Positions 32,903 to 40,951 of a DNA stretch of 64,000 nt are shown here, piece after piece (position 1 is the first letter of the stretch; the number at the start of each line of letters is the position of its first letter). Below the pieces are notes generated by a model that had not been told where the DNA came from, did not search any database, and saw only the letters and a program-made list of their open reading frames with translations. The position numbers and the translations under genes were made by a program. Location: assembly GCA_900320905.1 (NCBI GenBank), contig ONTZ01000005.1, forward strand, positions 1 to 64,000, read 5' to 3'. The DNA is from an uncultured Prevotella sp. GTDB taxonomy: Bacteria; Bacteroidota; Bacteroidia; Bacteroidales; Bacteroidaceae.

Positions 32903-34380
32903 AATTTGATCTTCTTTTTGACAACCTTACTTTCGTTCTGCAAACGGTTGAGCGCACTCACCACATACGTATATTTCTGTTTGCCGTCATTATATGGCAA
33001 CTTACAGTAGGTCGCAGCAGTAACGGCAACAATCTTCGATGGGTCATTGATATCGACTTTCTCATTGGCGGCAAAGCGATAGACGACATACTTCACGGCC
33101 TCATCCTGCCAGTTCTTTCCCTTTGGAGCCGTCCAAAACAGCACATAGCCATCACTTGTCCAGATAGGCTTTACTTTGCTCACCTTCTTCGGGGCCTTGT
33201 CGCTGATAAACGGCATCGAAGGCTGCAAGGCGGGATAGCGCCAGTAATTGTTCCTGAGGGCTGTGCCATAGTTACCGACATTATCAACGGCGGCCTTGGC
33301 ATACCAAAGTACCGTACCTTTCACGGCAGGCAACTGACGATGCAGGCGCATCTTGGCTGGTAACTGATGACTGTTGGCATTCTGCGGATCCGAATATTTC
33401 ACGGTCCGCTCCACATCTTCGCCGATAATCAAAGGACGACCAGAAGCATGCTGACTCCACCATTTGATGAGTGTCTCATAATCGGCGGCTTTATTACCAA
33501 TCTCCCAGTAAATCTGTGGCACGTTATAGTCGAGCCAGCCATTGTTCACCCACAAAAGGATGTCGGCATAGAGGTCGTCATAGTTCTGCGTACCGTTGGT
33601 CTCACTGCCTATCGGTGAACTCTTCTTATTACGATAGATGCCAAACGGCGAGATACCCACTTTCACCCAGGGCTTGGTCTCATGGACAGTCTTATAAAAC
33701 TGCTCGATAAACAGGTTCACATTGTATCTGCGCCAATCGTTGATATCCTTGATACCATTGTTAAACTGCCGGAACTGTTCTTGGTCGGGTATCGTCTCGC
33801 CCTTCACGGGATAGGGATAGAAATAGTCATCCATGTGAATACCATCCACATCATAGCGACTGACAATATCCTTCGCCACCTCACAGATAAAATCACGGTT
33901 CTCGGCAATACCAGGATTGAGGATAAAGAGGTCGTCATACGAAAAGCAGTTCATGGGTTTACGCACAGCGATATGGTTCGATGCCAACTGTTTGGTTGTC
34001 TTCGTCTTAGCCCTATATGGATTAATCCATGCGTGAAGTTCCATACCACGTTTGTGACATTGTTCAATCATCCACTGCAAGGGATCCCAATAGGGACTCG
34101 GAGCCTGCCCCTGTTTGCCAGTCAGAAAACGGCTCCAGGGTTCCAGTTTACTCTCATAGAGGGCATCACACTCTGGCCGCACCTGAAAGATAATCGTATT
34201 CACGCCGTCCTTCTGCAACTCGTCGAGTTGATAGGTCAGTGTCTGTTGCATCTTCTCCTTCCCCATGCCCTGGAACTGTCCGTTCACGCACTGGATCCAC
34301 GCCCCGCGCATCTCTCGTTTCTGGGCTTCTGCCGCAACTGTCAGCAATAAGGCCAACAAAACCAATATGGTCTTTCTCAT
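32899..34380 (-). CDS. GH10-like (DUF187) secreted glycoside hydrolase
   Basis: A 493-residue exported enzyme of the GHL10/DUF187 family. A signal peptide ends VAAEAQ. The barrel begins REMRGAWIQCVNGQ and continues GVNTIIFQVRPECDALYES, HAWINPYRA, VDGIHMDDYFYP and VGISPFGIYRN. The acidic pair in DGIHMDDY is the likely catalytic region. A fibronectin-III-like domain closes the protein (SDGYVLFWTAPKG). Some family members cleave peptidoglycan or other polysaccharides; the substrate is not evident. It lies 1 bp after the HAD gene. Confidence 0.9.
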   Translation of the reverse strand: MRKTILVLLALLLTVAAEAQKREMRGAWIQCVNGQFQGMGKEKMQQTLTYQLDELQKDGVNTIIFQVRPECDALYESKLEPWSRFLTGKQGQAPSPYWDPLQWMIEQCHKRGMELHAWINPYRAKTKTTKQLASNHIAVRKPMNCFSYDDLFILNPGIAENRDFICEVAKDIVSRYDVDGIHMDDYFYPYPVKGETIPDQEQFRQFNNGIKDINDWRRYNVNLFIEQFYKTVHETKPWVKVGISPFGIYRNKKSSPIGSETNGTQNYDDLYADILLWVNNGWLDYNVPQIYWEIGNKAADYETLIKWWSQHASGRPLIIGEDVERTVKYSDPQNANSHQLPAKMRLHRQLPAVKGTVLWYAKAAVDNVGNYGTALRNNYWRYPALQPSMPFISDKAPKKVSKVKPIWTSDGYVLFWTAPKGKNWQDEAVKYVVYRFAANEKVDINDPSKIVAVTAATYCKLPYNDGKQKYTYVVSALNRLQNESKVVKKKIKL

Positions 34381-34381
34381 C

Positions 34382-35014
34382 TTATTCTTTATTTAGATAA
34401 TCGTAAATCTCTTTTGTCCAGTCCTCCCCGTTGATGGGCTGCATGGTATGGATACCCAGACTGGCAGCCGCTTCCACATTACGAGGTCCGTCGTCGAGGA
34501 AAAGGGTCTCATCAGGTGATATCTGCTCTGCCTCCAGCACTTTCCGGAAGAATGCCACATCGGGCTTCATCAGTTTCAGTTTGTAACTCAGATAACAGGC
34601 ATCCATATAGTCCTCCACGGGATGTCCCTCCCCGTCAAAGTCAGGACTACTCACCCACTCCATCATATAGGGATTGGTGTTCGAGAGCAGGATGAGCCGA
34701 TAGCCCTCGCTTCGCAATTTCCTTAGGATATGTTTGTTCCGCTCCGGCAGTTCAAGGGCGTAACCCTGCCATCCGTAGGCGCACTCCTCGTGGCTCACCT
34801 CGCGGCCTACCAGTTCTGAGAGACTCTTCCTGAACTCCTCCGCCGTAATCAGCCCGTGCTCCAAGTCACCGAAAAGACCGTGCTGTGTATAACTGTCAAG
34901 TCGCTGGGCGGCATCCTTCACGCCTATTTCCTCAAAACGTCTGACAGCCTGATTGGGATCCAGAGTCAGGATGACACCACCCAGATCGAAAATAATATGA
35001 TTTATTTTTCCCAT
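34382..35014 (-). CDS. HAD-superfamily hydrolase
   Basis: A 210-residue HAD hydrolase of the YihX/epoxide-hydrolase N-terminal-like subgroup. Motif I is IIFDLGGVILTLD (Asp, with the second Asp replaced by Gly, as in this subgroup), motif II LILLSNTNPYM, the Lys is in LMKPDVAFF, and motif IV is LFLDDGPRNVEAA. Likely a small-molecule phosphatase. Its start lies 13 bp inside the metH 3' end. Confidence 0.9.
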   Translation of the reverse strand: MGKINHIIFDLGGVILTLDPNQAVRRFEEIGVKDAAQRLDSYTQHGLFGDLEHGLITAEEFRKSLSELVGREVSHEECAYGWQGYALELPERNKHILRKLRSEGYRLILLSNTNPYMMEWVSSPDFDGEGHPVEDYMDACYLSYKLKLMKPDVAFFRKVLEAEQISPDETLFLDDGPRNVEAAASLGIHTMQPINGEDWTKEIYDYLNKE

Positions 35015-37794
35015 AAGTTCGGTTTGTTTCTTCTGGCTTCCTCCAAGGAGAGCAGTTGTTGCTGTTCCTGCTGATAGGCCTCGCGCAGATGCTCGTATTT
35101 CTCATCGAGTTCACGCTCCACGGTCTGTTCCTCCGTCATCAGTTTGGCGGCCACAATGGCATTCTGTGAGGCATCCTTCATCCACACCACAGGTCCACCA
35201 TAGACAGGTGCGATCTTCAGAGCGACATGCAGTTCACTGGTCGTGGCCCCTCCAATCATAATCGGTATCTGCAAGCCGGCCTTCTTCAGTTCTGTGGCGA
35301 CGTTCACCATCTCTTCGAGACTCGGTGTAATCAGACCGCTCAGGCCAATCATATCCACATGCGCTTCCTGAGCCTTGCGGACAATCTGTTCGGCAGGCAC
35401 CATGACCCCCATGTCGATGACCTCATAGCCGTTGCAGGCCATCACCACGCTGACGATATTCTTGCCGATGTCGTGGACATCGCCCTTCACTGTCGCCAAC
35501 AGCACCTTTCCTGCACTCTTGCCACCTTCCTTCTTGTCTGCCTCGATATAGGGCTGGAGGATACTCACTGCCTGCTTCATCGTCCGGGCGGTCTTCACCA
35601 CCTGCGGAAGAAACATCTTTCCCTCGCCGAAACGCTTGCCGACGGTATTCATGCCTGCCATCAGCGGACCCTCGATGATATCCACCGCATGGGGATATTT
35701 TTCTAATGCCTCCTTCAGATCCGTCTCCAAATGCTCGCCGTTGCCCTTGATCAGAGCCTGCGCCAGGCGCTCTTCTAATGAGGAATGAGAAATGAGGAAT
35801 GAAGAATGTTGATTACCTTGCACGCCCTCCTTGGCAGCGGAATTACCGCCTACATGGTTATCATCATTTCTCATTATCTCCCCCGCAAGTTCTATCAGTC
35901 GCTCTGAGGCATCCTTCCTGCGATACAGGATGGCATCCTCGATGACTTGCAGTTGTTCTTCCGGAATATCTTCGTATGTTACTTTCGTCGAAGGGTTTAC
36001 AATACCGAAGTCCATTCCGGCCTGTATGGCATGATAGAGGAACACGGCATGCATGGCCTCACGGATATAGTTGTTTCCACGGAAGGAGAAACTCAGGTTA
36101 CTCACACCGCCGCTGACATGGGCACCAGGCAGGTTCTGCCTTATCCATTCCGTCGCACGGATGAAGTCGGCAGCATAAGCATCATGCTCCTCCATGCCGG
36201 TGGCAATGGCAAGGATATTGGGATCGAAGATGATATCCAATGGATTCATCCCCACCCGTTCGGCCAGTATCTTATAGGCCCGTTGGGCAATGGCGATACG
36301 ACGCTCATAGGTTGTAGCCTGTCCCTCCTCGTCGAAGCACATCACCACGACGGCTGCCCCATAGCGCATGGCATCCTGGGCATGCTCCACGAACTTCGTC
36401 TCACCCTCTTTCAGTGAGATGGAGTTGATGATGCTCTTGCCCTGTACACATTTCAGGCCGGCCTTGATCACTTCCCAGTCAGAGGAGTCAATCATCACTG
36501 GCACCTTGGCGATATCCGGCTCTGCCGCAATCATATTGAGGAAGGTGGTCATCTCTGCCTGGGCATCCAGCAGGCCGTCGTCCATATTGATATCAATCAC
36601 GAGGGCCCCGTCCTCCACCTGTTTACGAGCAATGGCGATAGCCTCGTCGTAGTTTTTCTCCTTGATCAGTCGCAGGAATTTCCGCGATCCTGCCACATTA
36701 CAGCGCTCACCGACGTTTGTAAATGAGGAATGAGAAATGAGAGATGAGGAATGATGATTACCTACTTCCAAGAGTTCGAGGCCCGAGAGCCACATGGATT
36801 CTGACTTGGGAGCAGGAACATGGGGCTTTTTGCCCACCACCAACGGCTGATAGAGCCTGATGAACGCATCCGTCGTACCGCAACAGCCACCGATGATATT
36901 CACGAGTCCCTCATCCACGAGTTCCGCCATCTTCGGTGCCATCGTCTCTGCTGTCTCATCGTATAGTCCCAGGGCATTCGGCAGTCCGGCATTCGGGTAG
37001 CAAGTGATATAATAAGGTGCCTTCCGGGCCAGTTCGCGCAGGTATGGCTTCATCTGCGTGGCGCCAAACGAGCAGTTCAGGCCGATGGAGAATATTGGAT
37101 AAGTACTCACGCTGGCCAGAAAAGCCTCCAATGTCTGTCCGGAGAGCGTTCGTCCTGCCAGGTCACTGATGGTGACGGAGAGCATGATGGGCAGTTCCGT
37201 GCCCTTTTGCTGCATCACCCGCGTCGCAGCGTCGATACAGCACTTGGCGTTCAATGAGTCGAAGATAGTCTCAATCAGCAGGGCATCCACCCCACCCTCT
37301 ATGAGCGCATCCACCTGCTGCATATAGGCACCGAGCAACTCATCATAGGTCAGTTCACGGACCGCAGGATTACTCACGTCTGGCGACATCGAGAGCGTCT
37401 TGTTAGTGGGTCCGATGGAGCCAGCCACGAAGCGAGGCTTTTCCTCTGTCGAATATTTATCCGCCTCCCTGCGGGCAATCCTTGCCCCTTCGAGGGCCAT
37501 CTCGCGGGCTGCATCCTCTAAGTGATAGTCAGCCTCGCTGATGCGCTGACTACTGAATGTGTTGGTCTCGATGATGTCGGCCCCAGCCTCCAGATAGCGA
37601 CGGTGGATATCGGCGATCACGTCAGGACGGGTCAGGTTGAGCACATCGTTGTTGCCCTTCATCTGTCCCTTGAAATCACGGAACCGCTCCCCACGGAAAT
37701 CCTCTTCAGACAGGTTGTATGTCTGAATCATCGTTCCCATCGCCCCGTCGAGCACGAGCACCCGCTCCCTAATTATATCATATAGTCTTTTCAC
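35002..37794 (-). CDS. metH: Cobalamin-dependent methionine synthase lacking the activation domain
   Basis: Transfers a methyl group from methyl-tetrahydrofolate to homocysteine through cobalamin. The 930 residues cover the homocysteine domain (zinc Cys in GLNCSFGATQ and IIGGCCGTTDAF), the pterin domain (TNVGERCNVAGSRKF), the cap, and the cobalamin domain (VKGDVHDIGKNIVSVV, with DxHxxG). The C-terminal AdoMet-dependent reactivation domain of E. coli MetH (1227 residues) is missing. Two heptad-repeat insertions sit in interdomain linkers (36720-36765, 35770-35820). The start codon is GTG. No cobalamin riboswitch is seen upstream. Confidence 0.95.
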   Translation of the reverse strand: MKRLYDIIRERVLVLDGAMGTMIQTYNLSEEDFRGERFRDFKGQMKGNNDVLNLTRPDVIADIHRRYLEAGADIIETNTFSSQRISEADYHLEDAAREMALEGARIARREADKYSTEEKPRFVAGSIGPTNKTLSMSPDVSNPAVRELTYDELLGAYMQQVDALIEGGVDALLIETIFDSLNAKCCIDAATRVMQQKGTELPIMLSVTISDLAGRTLSGQTLEAFLASVSTYPIFSIGLNCSFGATQMKPYLRELARKAPYYITCYPNAGLPNALGLYDETAETMAPKMAELVDEGLVNIIGGCCGTTDAFIRLYQPLVVGKKPHVPAPKSESMWLSGLELLEVGNHHSSSLISHSSFTNVGERCNVAGSRKFLRLIKEKNYDEAIAIARKQVEDGALVIDINMDDGLLDAQAEMTTFLNMIAAEPDIAKVPVMIDSSDWEVIKAGLKCVQGKSIINSISLKEGETKFVEHAQDAMRYGAAVVVMCFDEEGQATTYERRIAIAQRAYKILAERVGMNPLDIIFDPNILAIATGMEEHDAYAADFIRATEWIRQNLPGAHVSGGVSNLSFSFRGNNYIREAMHAVFLYHAIQAGMDFGIVNPSTKVTYEDIPEEQLQVIEDAILYRRKDASERLIELAGEIMRNDDNHVGGNSAAKEGVQGNQHSSFLISHSSLEERLAQALIKGNGEHLETDLKEALEKYPHAVDIIEGPLMAGMNTVGKRFGEGKMFLPQVVKTARTMKQAVSILQPYIEADKKEGGKSAGKVLLATVKGDVHDIGKNIVSVVMACNGYEVIDMGVMVPAEQIVRKAQEAHVDMIGLSGLITPSLEEMVNVATELKKAGLQIPIMIGGATTSELHVALKIAPVYGGPVVWMKDASQNAIVAAKLMTEEQTVERELDEKYEHLREAYQQEQQQLLSLEEARRNKPNLWEK
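35770..35820 (-). repeat. Heptad array in the metH reading frame, second insert
   Basis: Minus-strand units CATTCCT, CATTTCT, CATTCCT in the stop-free orientation encode the linker HSSFLISHSSL between the pterin and cap domains of MetH. Confidence 0.8.
36720..36765 (-). repeat. Heptad array in the metH reading frame, first insert
   Basis: The same heptad family encodes HHSSSLISHSSF, directly before TNVGERCN, between the homocysteine and pterin domains. Confidence 0.8.
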
Positions 37795-37806
37795 TTTCTT
37801 TTTATC

Positions 37807-37870
37807 AACACGGATTTTATGGATTTATGCCTTGGTGGTTATACTCCTTATAATCCATATAATCCGTGTT
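37807..37870. repeat. Inverted nonamer repeat, copy 2, between smpB and metH
   Basis: AACACGGATTTTATGGATTT pairs with ATAATCCATATAATCCGTGTT with two mismatches. Same family as 24901-24973. Confidence 0.75.
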
Positions 37871-37883
37871 TTTATTTCGTTCG

Positions 37884-38366
37884 TTACTTATACACTTTCA
37901 TTGCGCGGTCCATCTCGCGGCGGTCTTCCTTTTCCTTCAGTGTCTGGCGCTTGTCGTATTCCTTCTTACCCTTGCAGAGGGCGATGTCCATCTTGGCGCG
38001 CCCTTTGTCGTCGATAAACACGAGGATAGGCACGATGGTATAGCCCGTCTGCTTTGTGGCGCTCTCCAACAGCCGTATCTCCCGCCTCGTCAGGAGCAAC
38101 TTACGGTCGCGCTTCATCTCGTGATTGTTGTACGAGCCGTAGAAGTATGGGCTGATATTCATCCCTTTGACCCACAACTCGCCGTTGATCACGGTGCAAT
38201 ATGTATCCACAAGACTCGCCTTGCCGAGACGGATGCTCTTGATCTCCGTCCCCGTGAGCACGATACCGGCAGTAAAGGTCTCGATGAAGAAATATTCAAA
38301 CGAAGCCTTCTTATTCTTGATTTGTACTGGGCTCTTCTTCCTCAGCAGTTCCTGTTCTTTATTCAC
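37884..38366 (-). CDS. smpB: SsrA-binding protein SmpB
   Basis: Binds tmRNA and brings it to stalled ribosomes. The 160 residues match Smp[45 protein letters not shown]-type region [25 protein letters not shown], and the basic C-terminal tail [17 protein letters not shown]. The start codon is GTG and lies inside a heptad-like run (38358-38382). tmRNA itself is not found nearby. Nonamer inverted repeats flank the gene on both sides. Confidence 0.95.
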   Translation of the reverse strand: MNKEQELLRKKSPVQIKNKKASFEYFFIETFTAGIVLTGTEIKSIRLGKASLVDTYCTVINGELWVKGMNISPYFYGSYNNHEMKRDRKLLLTRREIRLLESATKQTGYTIVPILVFIDDKGRAKMDIALCKGKKEYDKRQTLKEKEDRREMDRAMKVYK

Positions 38367-38382
38367 TATTCTCTATTTTCAA
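38358..38382 (-). repeat. Stop-bearing heptad run over the smpB start
   Basis: On the minus strand GAAAATA, GAGAATA, GTGAATA, AAGAACA: period 7, with TAG, TAG and TAA in three frames. The smpB GTG start is part of the run. Confidence 0.6.
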
Positions 38383-38436
38383 CACGGATTTTAAGGATTT
38401 CATGGGCTCAATCCTTATCATCCGTATAATCCTTGT
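38381..38436. repeat. Inverted nonamer repeat, copy 3, upstream of smpB
   Basis: ACGGATTTTAAGGATT pairs with AATCCTTATCATCCGT with two mismatches; AACACGG and CCTTGTTT ends as in copies 1 and 2. It fills the gap between the DUF4375-like gene and smpB. Confidence 0.7.
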
Positions 38437-38437
38437 T

Positions 38438-38944
38438 TTAACTTTGTATTCTCGCGAAACTATCCAAATGGTCGTCGATGTAGTGGGCAATGTCGTCCAT
38501 CCACTGCTCCTCGTTCTCCACGAACTGATCATCGAGGTCATCAAACTCGGGGAACTTCTCAAAGAGGGCCATAAACTCATCCTCGGTGCAGTCCTTCTCG
38601 ATTTCCTCGCGATGCTTCAGCCAGAGGGTATGCGCTTCATAAATCAGTTTAGACAAATCGCGCATCCCCCATAGTTTCAACGCCTTGGCGAAGGGGTTCT
38701 TGAAGATAAACTCGCCCAGTCCGTTATGGATCAGTTGCACAAATCCCCCGTCCATCACCTCCTCATGCAGCATGTCCCAGGCCAGCAGAGTAATCTGGTC
38801 GGCATTCAACTCTGCCATCGTCTCGGCCGTCAGTTCACCGCCGATAGCCTCACGAATGGCGTCCACGAACACCTGCACGAAGGCGTCCATCCCCTCCGCG
38901 GCAGCCTGCTGCAGCCTACTGTCTTTGATAATCACTTCTTTCAT
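38438..38944 (-). CDS. DUF4375/DMP19-like protein
   Basis: A soluble 168-residue helical protein. LAWDMLHEEVMDGGFVQLIHNG and FAKALKLWGMRDLSKLIYEA match the DMP19/DUF4375 pattern; DMP19 of Neisseria is described as a DNA-mimic protein, but the family as a whole is uncharacterised. The C-terminus is rich in Asp and Glu (FPEFDDLDDQFVENEEQ). The start was chosen at 38944 (MKEVIIKDSRL): 38983 would cross the promoter box. That box ends only 8 bp from the ATG, suggesting a very short leader. Confidence 0.75.
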   Translation of the reverse strand: MKEVIIKDSRLQQAAAEGMDAFVQVFVDAIREAIGGELTAETMAELNADQITLLAWDMLHEEVMDGGFVQLIHNGLGEFIFKNPFAKALKLWGMRDLSKLIYEAHTLWLKHREEIEKDCTEDEFMALFEKFPEFDDLDDQFVENEEQWMDDIAHYIDDHLDSFARIQS

Positions 38945-38952
38945 ATTGGCTG

Positions 38953-38960
38953 CAAAATTA
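38953..38960 (-). promoter_or_regulatory. Promoter -7 box of the DUF4375-like gene
   Basis: TAATTTTG on the minus strand, 8 bp before the chosen ATG; no TTTG at -33. Confidence 0.5.
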
Positions 38961-39034
38961 CGAATAAATGAGTGAAAAACCAAATTTATTTGGATTTTTA
39001 CCCTATACCTTATTTATTTATCAACAATTATTCG

Positions 39035-39042
39035 TAATTTTG
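39035..39042 (+). promoter_or_regulatory. Promoter -7 box of the SGNH hydrolase gene
   Basis: TAATTTTG, 28 bp before the ATG at 39071; no exact TTTG at -33. Confidence 0.5.
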
Positions 39043-39070
39043 TGGCGTCAATCATCAATAATAGCACAAA

Positions 39071-40288
39071 ATGAAGAAACGGATCGCTCTTATGCTCATC
39101 TGCCTGCTCACGGCAGGCATGGCTCTGGCCAAAGGCCACTGGGTAGGCACATGGGGTACTGCCCCGCAACTCGTAGAGAGGCATAACAATCCCCCGTCGC
39201 CAGGACTGGCGAACAACTCCTTGCGCCAGATCGTGCAGGTGTCGATAGGCGGCAAGAAGGTGCGCCTGAAACTCACCAATGAGTTCAGCCAGGAAGCCAC
39301 AGAGATCAGGGCCGTGGAACTGGCCATCGCCAAGACGGCAGGCAGTAGTAGTGAGATCGATGAGAAGTCGACGGTGAGCCTGACCTTCGACGGCAAGGCA
39401 TCGGTAGAGATCCCTGCCGGCGGAAAGGTCGTATCCGATCCCGTCAACTTCAAGATCGGCACGCGCCAGAATGTGGCCATCACCATCCATTACGGCGCCT
39501 CGTCGGCAAGCGTCAGCGGGCATCCCGGCTCGCGGACCACTTCGTATCTGAAGGCAGGCCATACCACCGATTTCAGCGATGCCGTCAGGACCGACCACTG
39601 GTATAATATCCTGGCATTGGAGGTTGAGGCCCCCAAAAAGGCGGGGGCCGTGGCCATCTTGGGCAACTCCATCACCGACGGGCGTGGCTCCACCACCAAC
39701 GAGCAGAACCGCTGGGCCGACGTGCTCTCACGCCGTCTGTTAGGCAACAAGGCGACCCGTCAGGTGGGTGTGCTCAATATGGGCATTGGTGGCAACTGCG
39801 TGCTTGGCGGGGGACTGGGCCCGGCGGCCGTCAACCGCTATGAGCGAGACCTGTTCGGGCAGGAGGGCGTGAAGTGGATCATCCTCTTCGAGGCTGTCAA
39901 CGACCTGGGCTACGCCCGCAACGGCGAACAGACGGCACAGCGCATCATCGATGTATACAAACAAATCATCCGCGAGGCTCACCAGAAAGGCATCAGAGTG
40001 TTCGGCGCCACGATCACACCCTTCAAGGGCAACAACTACTACTCGGACCACCACGAGAAGGGGCGCCAGAGGCTGAACGAGTGGATACGCACGACGAAGA
40101 TGCTGGACGGCGTGATCGACTTCGACCAGGCCGTCGGCAATCCGCAGGACAGGGAGGCCATGCAGCGGCAGTTCCTCTTCGAGAACGACTGGCTGCACCT
40201 GAATGCACAGGGCTACGAGACGATGGGCAACTGCATCGACCTGAACCTCTTCACCAAGACCGGCCCCCTGGCTGCCAACGATGACTGA
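39071..40288 (+). CDS. Secreted SGNH/GDSL hydrolase
   Basis: A 405-residue exported esterase. A signal peptide ends GMALAKG. The N-terminal 180 residues form a beta domain (HWVGTWGTAPQLVERHN, then VRLKLTNEFSQE). The SGNH domain follows: block I ILGNSITDGRGS with the nucleophile Ser, block II in GIGGNCVLGGG, block III FEAVNDLGYAR, and block V DWLHLNAQGYETM with Asp and His. Enzymes of this plan often deacetylate plant polysaccharides; the substrate is not shown. A strong terminator follows. Confidence 0.93.
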   Translation: MKKRIALMLICLLTAGMALAKGHWVGTWGTAPQLVERHNNPPSPGLANNSLRQIVQVSIGGKKVRLKLTNEFSQEATEIRAVELAIAKTAGSSSEIDEKSTVSLTFDGKASVEIPAGGKVVSDPVNFKIGTRQNVAITIHYGASSASVSGHPGSRTTSYLKAGHTTDFSDAVRTDHWYNILALEVEAPKKAGAVAILGNSITDGRGSTTNEQNRWADVLSRRLLGNKATRQVGVLNMGIGGNCVLGGGLGPAAVNRYERDLFGQEGVKWIILFEAVNDLGYARNGEQTAQRIIDVYKQIIREAHQKGIRVFGATITPFKGNNYYSDHHEKGRQRLNEWIRTTKMLDGVIDFDQAVGNPQDREAMQRQFLFENDWLHLNAQGYETMGNCIDLNLFTKTGPLAANDD

Positions 40289-40309
40289 GGCACATTATTA
40301 AAAAATAGT

Positions 40310-40348
40310 AATCCCCGAAAGCGCATCGGCTTCCGGGGATTTATTTTT
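40310..40348 (+). terminator. Terminator of the SGNH hydrolase gene
   Basis: AATCCCCGAAAGC (40310-40322) pairs with GCTTCCGGGGATT (40329-40341), one mismatch in 13, followed by TATTTTTC. Confidence 0.85.
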
Positions 40349-40374
40349 CATTCGCATTTCGGGAGAATCAGCGG

Positions 40375-40436
40375 CGCCACCGCTCCCCGCCCCTTTGAGG
40401 GGAGGGGTGCCCGAAGGGCGGGGCGGGGTAATCGCC
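40375..40436. repeat. GC-rich imperfect palindrome
   Basis: CCCCTTTGAGGGG and GCCCGAAGGGCGGGG lie within a short GC-rich stretch (CTCCCCGCCCC...GGGGCGGGG). It looks like a mobile or decayed intergenic palindrome. The stretch 40440-40535 beyond it shows nothing. Confidence 0.4.
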
Positions 40437-40534
40437 CGATTTACTGGTCGGGAAATTGTTTTGCATTGAGATTGATCATAATCGAGTCTTTCCTTTTGTT
40501 GGTTATTAGGTGATTTATATGTCTCGTAGGGGTA

Positions 40535-40845
40535 CGTCGCTCGGAATCGAGTGACAATTCTGCCTGCCGTAGGGGTTCGAAGACCGAATCGAGGGCCAAT
40601 TCTGCCCGCCGTAGGGGTACGTCGCTCGGAATCGAGGGTCAATTCTGCCTGCCGTAGGGGTACGAAGCACGAATCGAGGGTCAATTCTGCCTGCCGTAGG
40701 GGTTCGCCATTCGGAATTGAGGGTCAATTCTGCTTGCCGGAGTTCCCGAAAGCCGGAATCGAGGGTCAATTCTGTCTGCCGGAGTTCCCGAAAGCCCGAA
40801 TCGAGGGTCGATTCCGTTTGTCGGGGCTCCCGGAGGCTATTCCGG
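40535..40845. repeat. Tandem 42/43-bp palindromic repeat array, seven copies
   Basis: The core GAATYGA-GGG-TCRATTC recurs at 40544, 40586, 40629, 40671, 40714, 40756 and 40798, at steps of 42, 43, 42, 43, 42, 42 bp. Copies 5 and 7 are perfect inverted repeats with different base pairs (T-A and C-G at the same position); the others have one mismatch or G-U. The rest of each unit is about CTGCCTGCCGTAGGGGTACG. Steps of 43 shift the frame, so although a minus frame stays open across it, the peptide is not kept. It lies between two facing terminators. Confidence 0.85.
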
Positions 40846-40904
40846 CGGAGGTCGTGAGCCTTTATCATGAAAGATTTTCCTATATTTACCATCTAATTGA
40901 TTGC

Positions 40905-40949
40905 AAAAAAAACGAATAATCCGCGAAAAGCCAAAACTTTCCGCGGATT
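40905..40949 (-). terminator. Terminator of the ilvD-ilvB-ilvN-thioesterase operon
   Basis: On the minus strand AATCCGCG (40942-40949) pairs with CGCGGATT (40918-40925), with a further 4 bp beyond one mismatch, then a T8 run (40905-40912). It sits 3 bp after the thioesterase stop. Confidence 0.85.
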
Positions 40950-40951
40950 TC

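Noticed and set aside
37795-37883. Cobalamin riboswitch upstream of metH
   Set aside because: The gap is only 89 bp and holds the nonamer inverted repeat; no B12-box-like sequence is visible.
37795-38437. tmRNA gene next to smpB
   Set aside because: Both flanking gaps are under 90 bp and are filled by inverted repeats.
40535-40845. CRISPR array
   Set aside because: The spacers are not unique: the whole 42-bp unit is repeated, and no cas genes are near.
40515-40892. A 125-codon frame, and a 122-codon frame on the other strand, over the palindromic array
   Set aside because: Repeat steps of 43 bp change the frame from unit to unit, so the peptide pattern switches twice; no promoter or start context.
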